Source: Dolichospermum sp. DET69 (GTDB taxonomy: Bacteria; Cyanobacteriota; Cyanobacteriia; Cyanobacteriales; Nostocaceae). From it: a DNA stretch of 64,000 bases. Made by a program: the position numbers and the translations under genes. The stretch spans positions 5,241,501-5,305,500 of the forward strand of contig CP070233.1 of the NCBI GenBank assembly GCA_017355425.1. Direction: 5' to 3'. This document shows positions 27,329 through 37,091 of this stretch, one piece after another. The notes beneath the pieces are model-generated. The model did not search any database, was not told the origin of the DNA, and worked only from the letters and a program-made list of their open reading frames with translations. The first letter of the stretch is position 1; the number at the start of each line of letters is the position of its first letter.

Positions 27329-28405
27329 TTAACTAAAAGCTTCCGAGAGATAATCTGCCGCTGCTGCAACTACAGCGATCGCACTCTCATAGTTTAACCG
27401 AGTTGGACCCAAAACCCCCACACTTCCCACAGGTACAGAACCTCGACGATAAATAGCAGAAATTAAAGTACAAGTCCGAATAGGTTCGAGAGGATTTTCT
27501 GTACCAATCCGCACCGTTACCTTAGACTTATTTGGATCGTCCATTCCCGCTTCTTCACAAATTAAATGCCAAAGTTGGTCTTGTTCCTCTTCCAATAAGT
27601 GGATAATAGTCTGTACCTGCTGTACCTGAGAAAACTCTGGTTGGCGTAAAACCTCTCCAATCCCTCGTACCATAATTTGTGTAGTTGTCGGTGCCAGAGC
27701 GCGATGAGTCAATTCTACCAAAGAACTTTTTAATAATTCGCCATAACTTTGAAACTCTTGATCCAATTCACTCCAATCCAGATAGCCTAATTCTAATAAA
27801 CTCCGTCCTCGTAAGTGAGTATTTAAAAAGTTAGAAACAATCTGCAATTGATGATCAATTACCTCAGCTTCCGGTTTATTTTCTGAAGTTGGTGGAAATA
27901 AATCCATCACCTTAGAATGGGTTTCATAACTATCTGTCACCACAATCAACATAATCTTCCCCGATTCAACTTGCACCAATTGCAAATGTCGTAACTTTGC
28001 TGTGGTGGTTTGGGGCATAGTAATCAAAGTAATGCAGCCGCTTAATGTTGCTAAAATTTGAGCAGCACCTTGTAATAACGCCTCCAAACTCCAATCTTCC
28101 CAATGCAGATGTTTTTGTAATGCTGTTTCTACTTCTTTACCTAAAGTTTCTGATGGTTTAATAAGTTGATCAACATAAATACGATAACCAGAATCAGAAG
28201 GAATTCTGCCCGCAGAAGTATGTGGTTGATAAAGTAACCCCGATTTTTCTAAAACACCCATCACACTGCGAATCGTAGCAGAGCTAACACCTAAATCAAA
28301 ACCTTCAATTAAAGCCTTAGAACCCACAGGCTCTGCTGTAGCAATATACTGCCGGACAGTTGCCCAAAGTATATTCTGTTGCCGATTAGTCAGGTGAAGT
28401 TGCAT
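27329..28405 (-). CDS. hrcA: Heat-inducible transcription repressor HrcA
   Basis: A 358-residue repressor that binds CIRCE operators and controls groESL/dnaK-type heat-shock genes. The N-terminal winged helix ([39 protein letters not shown]) is followed by [20 protein letters not shown], a hallmark of the family, then a GAF-like dimerisation core and [13 protein letters not shown] near the end. I start it at the ATG at 28405; a TTG eight codons upstream (28429) is in frame but not supported. No CIRCE element is visible in this window, so its targets lie elsewhere. Confidence 0.95.
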   Translation of the reverse strand: MQLHLTNRQQNILWATVRQYIATAEPVGSKALIEGFDLGVSSATIRSVMGVLEKSGLLYQPHTSAGRIPSDSGYRIYVDQLIKPSETLGKEVETALQKHLHWEDWSLEALLQGAAQILATLSGCITLITMPQTTTAKLRHLQLVQVESGKIMLIVVTDSYETHSKVMDLFPPTSENKPEAEVIDHQLQIVSNFLNTHLRGRSLLELGYLDWSELDQEFQSYGELLKSSLVELTHRALAPTTTQIMVRGIGEVLRQPEFSQVQQVQTIIHLLEEEQDQLWHLICEEAGMDDPNKSKVTVRIGTENPLEPIRTCTLISAIYRRGSVPVGSVGVLGPTRLNYESAIAVVAAAADYLSEAFS

Positions 28406-28586
28406 AGGTGATATTTTTACTGAAGGCAAATCTTAATCAAAATTTGAGAAAATATGTGATTTTCACCACAAAACTGGAAAAAAATAATTAGTTATTAATT
28501 AACTTAAGATAGCAAATTATATACTTATATTGTATTAATTAAACACAAAATTTACCTTTAGCATTTATTTGCTGTATTTGTCATAA

Positions 28587-29045
28587 GACCTCGCGGTAAG
28601 TGGGAAACGAGCGCGTCTTTAGACCTGAGAGGGAAGCGACTCGTGCGGTTTTAACCGCCTTGAATGTTTTTTCATTACCGCCTTGGAGTTAAGAAATTCG
28701 GGGTACTTTTGTGGTGTACTTTCAACGGGACAATTACCGATTCAAATTTCCCAACTCTGTACGCATAATGTTTTGCTCACTCATAGCCTCCCATTTCTGG
28801 GGTAATGTTAGCTTCGACCAGTTATAAGAGCTTGTTAGACTTGCAACACTGTTTCAGTGACCTTAAAACTGTTTAATTGCAAATGACAGAGCAGGGAACT
28901 AGCTTCGCATTCCGGGGTGTCGTGACTCAAATAACGGCTACCTATTTCTAGGTGGTCTGGTCAGTACAGCTTGTTTGATTACTCTTGCAAGCTCAGTCCC
29001 TTTAGGGCTGGGTTACTGACTGCTACATAGCTGAAACCCAAAAAG
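28587..29045 (-). mobile_element. tnpB-less IS200/IS605-like element
   Basis: On the minus strand the segment opens with a hairpin at 28992-29012 and closes with the hairpin at 28609-28629 followed by TTTCCCACTTACCGCGAGGT. That terminus also occurs at 63693-63720 and, as a variant, at 54784-54807 next to tnpB copy 2. A GCGGTTAAAACCGC stem-loop precedes the closing hairpin. The interior (about 350 bp) has no open frame. A 32-bp block at 28989-29020 is identical to 62490-62521. I read it as a non-autonomous or decayed element that may encode a structured RNA. Confidence 0.6.
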
Positions 29046-29206
29046 AGGATAGATTTCTATGTCTTTCGGTATTATCTCATAGTCCGTTAACATAAGTTGT
29101 GGTTTTAACTACATAATCTCAAGAAGCAACGCGATTTTGTGAGGATTGATAAAAATCTTGGTATTCTCTTTCTTCTACTTTCAAATTTGTTCGTTTCGGC
29201 ATATTT

Positions 29207-29441
29207 CGCCCCCTAAATCCCCCAATTTTGGGGCAAGACCAGGAAGACCAGGAAGACCAGGAAGGATAGTAGACAAGGAGGATTTTATCCACAGAATACT
29301 CGGTTTATGGGTTGTTTTGTTACCAATCATCCATTCGTTTGTCCGGTTTTCCTCCCTTGTCACCTTGTCTGCCTTCCCAAGTCTTGAATTTTGGGGGACT
29401 TTGAAAATTCTTGTTCCCCCAATTTTGGGGGTTAGGGGGCG
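29207..29441. mobile_element. Possible MITE with G/C-rich inverted ends
   Basis: The arms at 29207-29233 (CGCCCCCTAAATCCCCC then AATTTTGGGG) and 29416-29441 (CCCCCAATTTTGGGGG then TTAGGGGGCG) are inverted copies of each other and each is itself palindromic. About 180 bp lies between, including the 9-bp tandem repeat. No target duplication was identified. Confidence 0.5.
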
Positions 29442-29664
29442 ATTCAATCACTTGTGTGTACACGGTAGCTTATCAAGGGGGTTAGGGAATATCTGAGAGT
29501 GTTTGATACACCATGAAGGACTTGTTCATTCATCCTCTCAGGCTTCTACAGCTATTTTTTTAACTTTTAATCAAGTAATTATGATATTTAGAACGACATG
29601 AAAAAAAAACGATAAATCCCTAAAATATGGACTTTGGGCGGGGAAACCCCGCCCCTACTGTTTT

Positions 29665-30024
29665 TTAATATTGGGGAACTGAAGGATCAACAAAAATTGA
29701 GTAAGCGGAAATACCACCCGTAATATTTTTAACTTGTGTAAATCCTTGAGTAACTAACCACTGACACATTTGAGCCGAGCGGATACCATGATGACAGAGA
29801 ACAAGAGTTTCTGCGGATTGATCAAAGCGGATAGAAACTTGCCCACTCCATTGCTCATATTCACTCAGAGGAAGATTGACAAATCCATCTATCCGTGATA
29901 AAGCAAGTTCCTGGGGTTCACGCACATCTATTAACTGAAGCGTTTCTTCATCACTGGAAAGACGTTTTGCTAGTTCCTGGACAGTAATTTCGGAAAAAGG
30001 TTGATCAAATGATGTATCTGTCAT
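29665..30024 (-). CDS. Rhodanese-like domain protein
   Basis: A 119-residue single-domain rhodanese, a sulfur-carrier fold that takes a persulfide on its active-site cysteine. The active loop is CHHGIRS, with the Cys at about residue 78. The N-terminal IDVREPQELALSRIDG motif and C-terminal NITGGISAY are typical of the GlpE-like group. It is divergent from the DUF3352 gene 30 bp away. The physiological sulfur acceptor is unknown. Confidence 0.92.
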   Translation of the reverse strand: MTDTSFDQPFSEITVQELAKRLSSDEETLQLIDVREPQELALSRIDGFVNLPLSEYEQWSGQVSIRFDQSAETLVLCHHGIRSAQMCQWLVTQGFTQVKNITGGISAYSIFVDPSVPQY

Positions 30025-30054
30025 GCAATTTTTCTAAAAAATCCTATACTATTC

Positions 30055-31755
30055 ATGTTGGCAGAAAACCTAGAAAATATAAATAATTTTATGAACAGTC
30101 AATACTCAACAAAAAATATTAGACTTGGTTTCCTGGTTGCTGGTGTCATCACCCTGCTATTAATTGGTATAGCTGGTTTTTACTGGTTTTCGGGGAAAAA
30201 TCCCGTTAATCTGCTGATTCAGAAGTCTCAACCCAGTGGTGCCATATTTGTTTCCAAGTCCTCACCCGCAATGGTTTCATTATTGGTAAATCCTGACGCT
30301 TTACAGACAATAGAACCAAAAGGAGAATTTTCTCAACTCAAAAATCGGTTACTAGCGCAAAGTAATATAGATTATCAAAATGATATTAAACCCTGGTTGA
30401 GTGATGAAGTTACCCTAGCTGTAACTACCATAGATATAGACCGTGACCCAGACAACGGACTCCAAACTGGGTATTTAATGGCACTCGCAACTGCAAAACC
30501 TCAGAAAAGCCGCGAGTTTTTAGAGTTGTTATTTTCTAATCGGGCTTTTAGTGGGGCTAATTTAGAGGTTGAACGGTACAAAGGTGTAAAGGTTATTCAT
30601 GATCACCCAGAATATTTATCACAATCCAAAATCCAAAATAGTTTAGCTGGTGCAGTTGTTAATAATTTTGTTTTGCTGGCAAATCATCCCCAAGTTATCA
30701 AAGCAGCAATTAATAATTTACAAGCACCAGATTTAAACTTAATTAGTTCTCTTGAATATCAAAAAGCTACTCAACAAATTCCTAAAAATGCTGTAGCAGT
30801 AACTTTCTTGAATTTGCCCATAGTTGCCAAGTGGCAAGGTTTAGAATTGGCAAAATCAACTTATAATAGCCAAATTCTATCTTTAGTCTTAAATTCCCAA
30901 GGCTTGTTAGCAGAAAGCACATTTTTAACAACCTCAGAAATTGTCCCTCCATCTTTGCCACTATCTCAACCTGTAGCAGCATTACAATATATTCCAGAAT
31001 CAACAGCTTTGGCGATCGCTGGCACAAATTTGAGTAATTTAGGTAATAGCAATTTAGCAAAACTGTGGCAACAAGGAACAGCAACTATCTACGGTGATAG
31101 TGAAGATACTATTTCTCGATTACTAAAACCTTGGGGAGATATCCAAAAAAACTGGGGTTTAAACTTTAATCAGGATATTTTCAATTGGGTAAAAGGAGAA
31201 TATGCTTTAGCTTTATTGCCTAATTCAGAAAATCCAACTCCTCATTGGTTATTTGTCGTCGAAAAAACTCCAGAATTGGCATCAGGTATAGCACATTTAG
31301 ATCATATTGCTAGGAAGGGCAGTTTAAATGTTAGTTCCTTAACTTTAGATGAACAGAAAGTATCTGCTTGGACAGAGATTACAGCTACAACTGAAAAGAA
31401 TACATCTATTAATGTTGATGCAAAAATTAAAGGAGTGCATACAACTTTAGATAATTATGAAGTTTTTAGTTCTGACTTAAAGACACTCAAAGCAGCTTTG
31501 AGTCAAAAGCAAAAATCTCTCCTAGAAAATCCCCAATTTCAACATAGTATGGCTGTAATTCCCCAACCTAACCAAGGATATATTTATCTAGACTGGGAAA
31601 ACAGTCAAGATATTCTCAAACGTCAACTACCTTTGCTTAAATTTGTAGAAGTTTTAGGTAAACCATTATTCAATAATTTAAAATCGCTGACAGTTAGCAG
31701 TTATAGCAGTGAACCAGGAACACTCAAAGGAGGTGTATTCTTGCAACTGCATTAA
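30055..31755 (+). CDS. DUF3352 family protein
   Basis: A 566-residue cyanobacterial protein with one N-terminal membrane anchor (LGFLVAGVITLLLIGIAG, about residues 24-44) and a large extracytoplasmic domain. Recognised as DUF3352 by the opening after the anchor (PSGAIFVSKSSPAMVSLLVNPD), the DEVTLAVTTID motif and the C-terminal PQPNQGYIYLDWENS. No catalytic motif is seen. Function is unknown. It starts at an ATG 30 bp from the divergent rhodanese gene, so the two probably share a promoter region. Confidence 0.8.
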   Translation: MLAENLENINNFMNSQYSTKNIRLGFLVAGVITLLLIGIAGFYWFSGKNPVNLLIQKSQPSGAIFVSKSSPAMVSLLVNPDALQTIEPKGEFSQLKNRLLAQSNIDYQNDIKPWLSDEVTLAVTTIDIDRDPDNGLQTGYLMALATAKPQKSREFLELLFSNRAFSGANLEVERYKGVKVIHDHPEYLSQSKIQNSLAGAVVNNFVLLANHPQVIKAAINNLQAPDLNLISSLEYQKATQQIPKNAVAVTFLNLPIVAKWQGLELAKSTYNSQILSLVLNSQGLLAESTFLTTSEIVPPSLPLSQPVAALQYIPESTALAIAGTNLSNLGNSNLAKLWQQGTATIYGDSEDTISRLLKPWGDIQKNWGLNFNQDIFNWVKGEYALALLPNSENPTPHWLFVVEKTPELASGIAHLDHIARKGSLNVSSLTLDEQKVSAWTEITATTEKNTSINVDAKIKGVHTTLDNYEVFSSDLKTLKAALSQKQKSLLENPQFQHSMAVIPQPNQGYIYLDWENSQDILKRQLPLLKFVEVLGKPLFNNLKSLTVSSYSSEPGTLKGGVFLQLH

Positions 31756-31861
31756 ATAATCAAAGCGCAAGAATTTTTAATCACCAATTACCAATCTCTA
31801 ATCCCCAAGTCACGATAATATAGGAAAGTAGCTTGTTGTGCTATCAAAGGGTACTATCTCA

Positions 31862-32614
31862 ATGTTCTCTAGACTCCGTGCCGATTTTCGCATCATCTTT
31901 GAACGTGACCCCGCAGCCCGGAATTGGTTGGAGGTTCTGTTTTGCTATCCAGGTTTGCAGGCCCTAATTTTCCACCGCTTTGCCCACTGGTGGCATAGTA
32001 TTGGTATTCCCTTCTTTCCCCGCTTGATTTCTCATATTGCCCGGTTTTTAACTGGTATTGAAATTCACCCAGGGGCTGTAATTGGTGAAGGAGTATTTAT
32101 TGACCACGGAATGGGAGTAGTTATTGGAGAAACAGCTATTATCGGCAACTACGCGCTGATTTATCAAGGTGTCACCCTGGGGGGAACAGGTAAGGAAAGT
32201 GGTAAACGTCACCCCACATTGGGCGAAAATGTCGTGGTTGGCGCTGGTGCAAAAGTTTTAGGAAATATCGAAATTGGTAATAATGTTCGCATTGGTGCAG
32301 GTTCAGTGGTATTGAGAGATGTACCATCTAGTTGTACCGTTGTCGGTGTGCCTGGACGCATTATTTACCGTTCTGGCGTTCGCGTTGCACCTTTAGAACA
32401 TAGTAATTTACCAGACTCGGAAGCTCAAGTAATTCGCACCTTAGTTGATCGCATTGAAGCATTAGAAGCACAAATTCAAGCTTTGCAAACTCCCGCAAAA
32501 ACTCCGGTTTTAATTGGTCAATTCCTGCAAGCAGATGAATTACCAAAAGAACATAATTTTTGTAATCTTCGAGATAAACAGATTCAAGAATTTTTTGATG
32601 GTGCAGGAATTTAA
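31862..32614 (+). CDS. cysE: Serine O-acetyltransferase
   Basis: A 250-residue enzyme that acetylates L-serine with acetyl-CoA in the first step of cysteine synthesis. The N-terminal helical domain ([25 protein letters not shown]) is followed by the left-handed beta-helix of hexapeptide repeats ([21 protein letters not shown], read in pieces) with the catalytic His in the IDHGMG loop and GKRHPTLG nearby. The C-terminal 70 residues extend beyond the minimal enzyme. I start it at ATG 31862, not the upstream GTG at 31838. It is convergent with the flavoprotein gene. Confidence 0.95.
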   Translation: MFSRLRADFRIIFERDPAARNWLEVLFCYPGLQALIFHRFAHWWHSIGIPFFPRLISHIARFLTGIEIHPGAVIGEGVFIDHGMGVVIGETAIIGNYALIYQGVTLGGTGKESGKRHPTLGENVVVGAGAKVLGNIEIGNNVRIGAGSVVLRDVPSSCTVVGVPGRIIYRSGVRVAPLEHSNLPDSEAQVIRTLVDRIEALEAQIQALQTPAKTPVLIGQFLQADELPKEHNFCNLRDKQIQEFFDGAGI

Positions 32615-32631
32615 AAAACCAAAAATTAAAA

Positions 32632-33228
32632 TTATGGGTTTATTGCTTCAGTTAACCATTCCTGGTTTTCTGTATGGTGATAAACCCATCTATTTTGGGG
32701 TTCACCCCGCAATTCTAAATGATCTACTGTGATCGGTTCAAGTAATAATAAACAAAAATTTTCTACTGGTTGAATAGTGTCTGGTACTGGTGGTGTAAAT
32801 GCTTCTGGTGTTGTCACTCTCGCTTTACCAGAATCAGGCCAAGCAAATTGTAATCTAGCTGCATCACTTAATTCTTGCCAAATTTTAATTCTCGCAGGTT
32901 GCAAATTGGGGTGAGAATTAGCAGTAATTAAAGTTAATTTTCCAGCAATCCGAAATTGTTCTCTGGTATGAGGAAAATACCAACAAATTTCCGCTGCTGG
33001 CTGTTTTGATATTTGTTCAGCTTTTTCACTACGGATATCGGTGATAAATTTTAGTTGGTTGCTATTGTCTAGAAAGCCACGAAAAACGACGGTACGATTC
33101 GCAGGAAAACCATTTTCTCGCACCGTTGCTAGTTGGACATAGCGGGAATAAACAAGACTGCGGTTTTTATGTAGTGCGCGAGTAATCAGACTGCGCCAAG
33201 GTGGAAGAGACATTTTAGATATAGTCAT
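32632..33228 (-). CDS. PPOX-class FMN-dependent flavoprotein
   Basis: A 198-residue pyridoxamine-phosphate-oxidase-like protein of the cyanobacterial Npun_F5749 type. It shows ATVRENGFPANRTVVFRGF (FMN phosphate contact), TDIRSEKAEQI, CWYFPHTREQFRIAG and a C-terminal NRWVYHH. The fold binds FMN. The specific reaction (PNP oxidation or other) is not certain, because the C-terminal substrate motif differs from PdxH. The start could also be the ATG five codons downstream (33213). Confidence 0.82.
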   Translation of the reverse strand: MTISKMSLPPWRSLITRALHKNRSLVYSRYVQLATVRENGFPANRTVVFRGFLDNSNQLKFITDIRSEKAEQISKQPAAEICWYFPHTREQFRIAGKLTLITANSHPNLQPARIKIWQELSDAARLQFAWPDSGKARVTTPEAFTPPVPDTIQPVENFCLLLLEPITVDHLELRGEPQNRWVYHHTENQEWLTEAINP

Positions 33229-33381
33229 AATTTACACATCATAAGACATAGCGCAAAGTGATAAATTTTGCAATCTTCCATCCTTTAACTATTTTTAACT
33301 ATAGCGGTATGCACTTGAATGAGATACATCATAGCCATAAAGTCAATAACTATTGATTATTATTAGAGATATAAGGATATA

Positions 33382-34863
33382 CTAAATATCCAATAACCCA
33401 TATCGTTTTTGTAAAGATAATAACTTCATCCTTGCTTCCCCAGCATTATCAGCCAAATCAGCAAACTCCACAAACCGCCGTAATTCCTTTTTTAATAAAT
33501 TCCGTTCGACTTCAATAGTTTCTCTATCCAAATCTGGCGGTAAAACAATCATATCAAAAATAGTTGCCCGTTCCTTGCCAGGGTGAGGACGTAAAACCCT
33601 GCCCCGACGTTGGATAAATTGCCGGGGATTTCCTGAACTTGATAAAATCACTGCGGTTTGAATTGCGGGAATATCCACACCTTCATCTAAACAACGAATG
33701 GCTACTAAACCTTGTAATTCTCCACTCTCAAATTGACAACGTAAAGTTTCCCTTTCCTCCAAAGAAGTCTCTGCTGTATAGGTACTAATTTTATAACCTA
33801 ATTCTCCTCCCAAAAGTTGAGAAACAGCTTTGAGTTGACGTAAAGAGTAACGTTGTCCAATTTCTTGAGAACCATCACTACAATAAAATAATGTATGGGT
33901 AGTTTCTCGACGACTTTCCATTAACTCTTGTAAGGCTATTAATTTATTTTCCGCAGTTCCAATTAACCGCGCCCTTTGCATTAATAATGATTTAATATCT
34001 TCGTTTTCTTCAAAATCTCCCGCTTCACCTATATCTCGTTCTCGATACAGTAAAGAACGCCCAATTTTTTTAGTTAATTTTAAATAGGCTATACTCTCAG
34101 TTTCTGTTAATTCTACTAATATGGGATGATAATTATAATGGACTAATGCACCTTGAGAAATTGCATCTTGTAAATTAAATTCAGGTTGGAGAACTGGACC
34201 AAAATAATCTAATAAAGATTGTGTTCCCCCGTCATCAAAATATCTTTCTGGTGTGGCTGATAAAGCTAGACGTAAACCAACTTTTCGCGGTAAACTTTCT
34301 TCTAACTTAGGCGCGCCTAAATTATGTGCCTCGTCGCCAATAATCAAAGTTTTTGGCGGAAAATATTTAAGTTGTGTTTGAAAACCATCACCTATTAAAG
34401 TCGAGTTAGTGGTAATTACTGTCACGAAATCTTGAGAACCAGAACACAGATTGTAGATTTGTGTAGAAAGTTGACCTTGCCAACTGCGTAAATTATCAAA
34501 TGCTAAAATTGGCTGTAAGTTAAATTTCTCACATTCCCTAGCCCACTGGGTAACAAGATGACGATAAGGACACACCACCAACAAGACTTGTAAACCAATT
34601 TGCTGGTACAATTCACAAGCGATCGCTAATGCAGTAATAGTCTTACCACTACCAGTAGCCATTTTTAAAGTCCCCCTACCATGATTAGCAAACCAGCTAG
34701 TCACAGCCTGATGTTGATATCCCCGTAATTGCAGAGATAAAGGCATTTTCGGACATCCCGGTAATGATTTATTAACTTGATAACTACCTTTTTTCTCCCC
34801 CACGTAAGGTAACTTGAGTTTAAAAGTAGGCAATTTCTGGACTGCATTTCGCGTTAAGTACAT
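33382..34863 (-). CDS. Superfamily 2 DEAD/DEAH-type helicase
   Basis: A 493-residue SF2 helicase of the XPB/type III-R-like kind. Motifs: RGYQHQAV (Q-like), Walker A MATGSGKT, Ia CPYRHLVTQW, motif II GDEAH, motif III ALSATPER, motif V LDEGVDIP and motif VI QFIQRRGRVLRP. It resembles, from memory, cyanobacterial proteins annotated as the restriction component of DNA phosphorothioation (Dnd) systems, but no dnd gene is in this window, so I keep the call general. It is a single gene with palindromic repeats on its upstream side. Confidence 0.88.
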   Translation of the reverse strand: MYLTRNAVQKLPTFKLKLPYVGEKKGSYQVNKSLPGCPKMPLSLQLRGYQHQAVTSWFANHGRGTLKMATGSGKTITALAIACELYQQIGLQVLLVVCPYRHLVTQWARECEKFNLQPILAFDNLRSWQGQLSTQIYNLCSGSQDFVTVITTNSTLIGDGFQTQLKYFPPKTLIIGDEAHNLGAPKLEESLPRKVGLRLALSATPERYFDDGGTQSLLDYFGPVLQPEFNLQDAISQGALVHYNYHPILVELTETESIAYLKLTKKIGRSLLYRERDIGEAGDFEENEDIKSLLMQRARLIGTAENKLIALQELMESRRETTHTLFYCSDGSQEIGQRYSLRQLKAVSQLLGGELGYKISTYTAETSLEERETLRCQFESGELQGLVAIRCLDEGVDIPAIQTAVILSSSGNPRQFIQRRGRVLRPHPGKERATIFDMIVLPPDLDRETIEVERNLLKKELRRFVEFADLADNAGEARMKLLSLQKRYGLLDI

Positions 34864-34897
34864 AGATTTGCAAATTGGTAATTGGTAATTATCGGTA

Positions 34898-35173
34898 GGG
34901 GTTTAGCACTGCTCATAGGTGTCAACTTAAGTAAGGGCGTATTGCAATACGCCCCTACTTATCCGTTGGCTTCCACACCCGCCCAGAAATGATAGCGTAG
35001 CGTGGCGTAAGCCATATTTCAGGGCTAATAGCCAAAGTCTACTAAAGTAGACTAAAGATTTTCGGAATATTTAGTCATCTTTAGATGACTTTAGCTATTA
35101 GACTGGGAATTCATTCCCAGTCGGGTAATAAGTTTTACGTTAAGTTGACACCTATGAGTTTTTGCTAAACCCC
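34898..35173. mobile_element. Palindromic MITE-like element (TGTCAACTTAA family)
   Basis: Outer arms GGGGTTTAGC (34898-34907) and GCTAAACCCC (35164-35173). Inner arms GTGTCAACTTAA (34919-34930) and TTAAGTTGACAC (35140-35151). Inside are AAAGTCTACT/AGTAGACT and TAGTCATC/GATGACTA stems and a GGGAATTCATTCCC palindrome. The element at 11420-11735 shares most of these blocks in inverted orientation, and the MITE at 3948-4132 shares the inner terminus. Non-coding. Confidence 0.75.
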
Positions 35174-35195
35174 TACAGTCTATAACTGACATATT

Positions 35196-35801
35196 TTAGT
35201 TATAATTACGCCAAATCCCAACTAAAGAACCTTGCACTTCTACTTGCATTGCCGATACTTCTATCGGATGATAATTAGGATTTGCAGGTTTGAGAGTGAC
35301 AAGATCATCATGGCGATAAAAACGTTTTAAAGTTGTTCCGTGGCCTTCCACCCTTGCAGCGACAATAGTTCCATTTTTTAACTGATTGGGTTCAGCGACA
35401 GGACGCAAAAATACTACATCACCATCTGCTATTAAATCTTCAATCATACTATCCCCAGCGACCCGTAAAGCGTAGCTTTGGGGAGGTAATGATAAATTAG
35501 CCAAATCCAAATGTTCCACCACATCTGTGAACGGTTCTATCAAACCACCTGCCGCAATAGTTCCTAAAATTGGTACACCTTGTTTAGGAGGATGAAGGAT
35601 ACGAAGAGTTCTAGCTCTCCCTTCATTCCAGCCAATATAACCCTTATTGCGTAAATGTTCCAACCGACTTTGAATGGGTGCAGGAGATTTCAAATTCATC
35701 CCTTGCATCATTTGGCGAATCGAGGGAGAATGTTGATTTAACCTGATATATTCAACCAACCATTCATATAGTTCTTTTTGAGGATCTGTGAGACGTTCCA
35801 T
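35196..35801 (-). CDS. lexA: LexA repressor
   Basis: A 201-residue LexA. The N-terminal winged helix (about 1-65, HSPSIRQMMQGMNLKSPAPIQ) binds DNA. The C-terminal peptidase has the Ala84-Gly85 cleavage site (TIAAGGL), Ser118 in AGDSMIE and Lys159 in GTTLKRF, so this copy should be capable of self-cleavage, unlike some unicellular cyanobacterial LexA proteins. The start is ATG 35801 (MERLTDPQ); upstream in-frame codons are not part of the family. A LexA box lies about 35 bp before the start, implying autoregulation. Regulated genes may include more than DNA-repair genes in cyanobacteria. Confidence 0.95.
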   Translation of the reverse strand: MERLTDPQKELYEWLVEYIRLNQHSPSIRQMMQGMNLKSPAPIQSRLEHLRNKGYIGWNEGRARTLRILHPPKQGVPILGTIAAGGLIEPFTDVVEHLDLANLSLPPQSYALRVAGDSMIEDLIADGDVVFLRPVAEPNQLKNGTIVAARVEGHGTTLKRFYRHDDLVTLKPANPNYHPIEVSAMQVEVQGSLVGIWRNYN

Positions 35802-35835
35802 AATTTTTTCACCGAAGTAAATAATAAATGCCCAT

Positions 35836-35849
35836 AGAACATTGGTACT
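35836..35849 (-). promoter_or_regulatory. Putative LexA box upstream of lexA
   Basis: Read on the minus strand the site is AGTACCAATGTTCT, a perfect match to the cyanobacterial LexA operator consensus RGTACNNNDGTWCB. It lies about 35 bp upstream of the lexA start, a good position to block its own promoter. Confidence 0.8.
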
Positions 35850-35994
35850 ACAAAAATCTTCCCTTAACAAGCTTTAATTAAATATTCATGATAATTGGTA
35901 ACTGATAATGAGTAACCTAAGTTGCTAAACAGATAACAGGTAAAAATTTCATCAATTACCAATTACCCATCACCAATTACCAATTACCAATCCG

Positions 35995-36915
35995 TCATTC
36001 TGCTCCTAAAACACTGGCAAGTAAAGCTTTTTGAGCGTGGAGGCGATTTTCTGCCTGATCCCAAACTCGTGATTGTGAACCTTCAATTACTTCTTGAGTA
36101 ATTTCTTCACCACGATGGGCTGGTAAGCAGTGTAAAACAATTGCCTCTGGATCTGCAAGACTTAATAATTGTTCAGAAATTTGATAGGGTTGGAAAACAG
36201 GAAAACGATTATTAGCTTGGGTTTCTTGTCCCATACTTGCCCAAACATCAGTGTAAAGTACAGATGCACCTTTGGCTGCTGCTTCAGGATCATGAGTCAG
36301 AATAACTTCAGTTTTTTTATTCGCTATTTCTCGAGTTTTTTCCACAATTTCTGCATCTGGGGCATATCCTGACGGGAAAGCTATTCTCACATTCATTCCC
36401 ACCAAAGCACAACCCAACATCAGGGAATTAGCAACATTATTCCCATCACCGACATAGGTTAATGTTAAACCAGCTAAAGTCCCAAACTTTTCTTGAATGG
36501 TCATTAAATCAGCCAATATTTGACAAGGGTGTTCTAAATCTGTGAGGGCATTGATCACAGGAATCTTCGCATATTTGGCAAATGTTTCCAATTCTTGTTG
36601 GGCAAAGGTGCGAATTGCCAAAACATCCAAATAACGATCTAACACTCTAGCAGTATCCTGGATAGGTTCTCCACGACTCACCTGAGTGACATTGGGATGA
36701 AGATCAATTACCTGTCCCCCCAGTTGGTACATTGCCACTGTGAAGCTGACTCTAGTGCGGGTTGAAGCTTTGGAAAACAATAAACCTAGAACCTTATTAC
36801 AATGCAACTTGAGTTTTCCCGACTTGAGTTGAGTGGCTAATTCCAGAAGTTCTTGCAGTTCTCCAGAACTTAGATCCGCTAAACTTAATAAATCTCTGCC
36901 TATCAATGCTGTCAT
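35995..36915 (-). CDS. argF: Ornithine carbamoyltransferase
   Basis: A 306-residue enzyme that makes citrulline from ornithine and carbamoyl phosphate in arginine synthesis. Signature motifs are complete: STRTRVSF (carbamoyl phosphate binding), HPCQILADL, and HCLPAHRGEEI near the C-terminus. Length is normal. It is a single gene; the region to lexA contains AATTACCAATTACC-type short repeats. No ARG-box-like site could be confidently placed. Confidence 0.96.
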   Translation of the reverse strand: MTALIGRDLLSLADLSSGELQELLELATQLKSGKLKLHCNKVLGLLFSKASTRTRVSFTVAMYQLGGQVIDLHPNVTQVSRGEPIQDTARVLDRYLDVLAIRTFAQQELETFAKYAKIPVINALTDLEHPCQILADLMTIQEKFGTLAGLTLTYVGDGNNVANSLMLGCALVGMNVRIAFPSGYAPDAEIVEKTREIANKKTEVILTHDPEAAAKGASVLYTDVWASMGQETQANNRFPVFQPYQISEQLLSLADPEAIVLHCLPAHRGEEITQEVIEGSQSRVWDQAENRLHAQKALLASVLGAE

Positions 36916-37091
36916 GCTTGATTATCTATAAAAAACTATACCAAATATTTTTGCATCAATCTACAACATGAGGGCTAGTTTTCCCGATTTTTGGCAACCA
37001 GAAAAATATTTGGTTTACCCTCTAGACAAATCATATCCCTATGCTATAATATGGAATCGGTGGGCAAATAAAAAGTTTCCCTAGCAAAATC

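Larger units (their letters stand above)
28406..29664. other. 1.26-kb gene-free interval filled with transposon-end and palindromic repeats
   Basis: No reading frame here looks real. Contents: AT-rich DNA to 28585; an IS200/IS605-like non-coding element (28587 to about 29045); a palindrome pair at 29207-29233 and 29416-29441 enclosing about 180 bp; a 9-bp tandem repeat (GACCAGGAA x3) at 29237-29263; and a hairpin GGGCGGGGAAACCCCGCCC at 29636-29654 just after the rhodanese gene, possibly its terminator. Confidence 0.7.

Noticed and set aside
29146-29496. 116-codon plus-strand reading frame
   Set aside because: It is built from palindromic repeats and a 9-bp tandem repeat and has no family resemblance or ribosome site.
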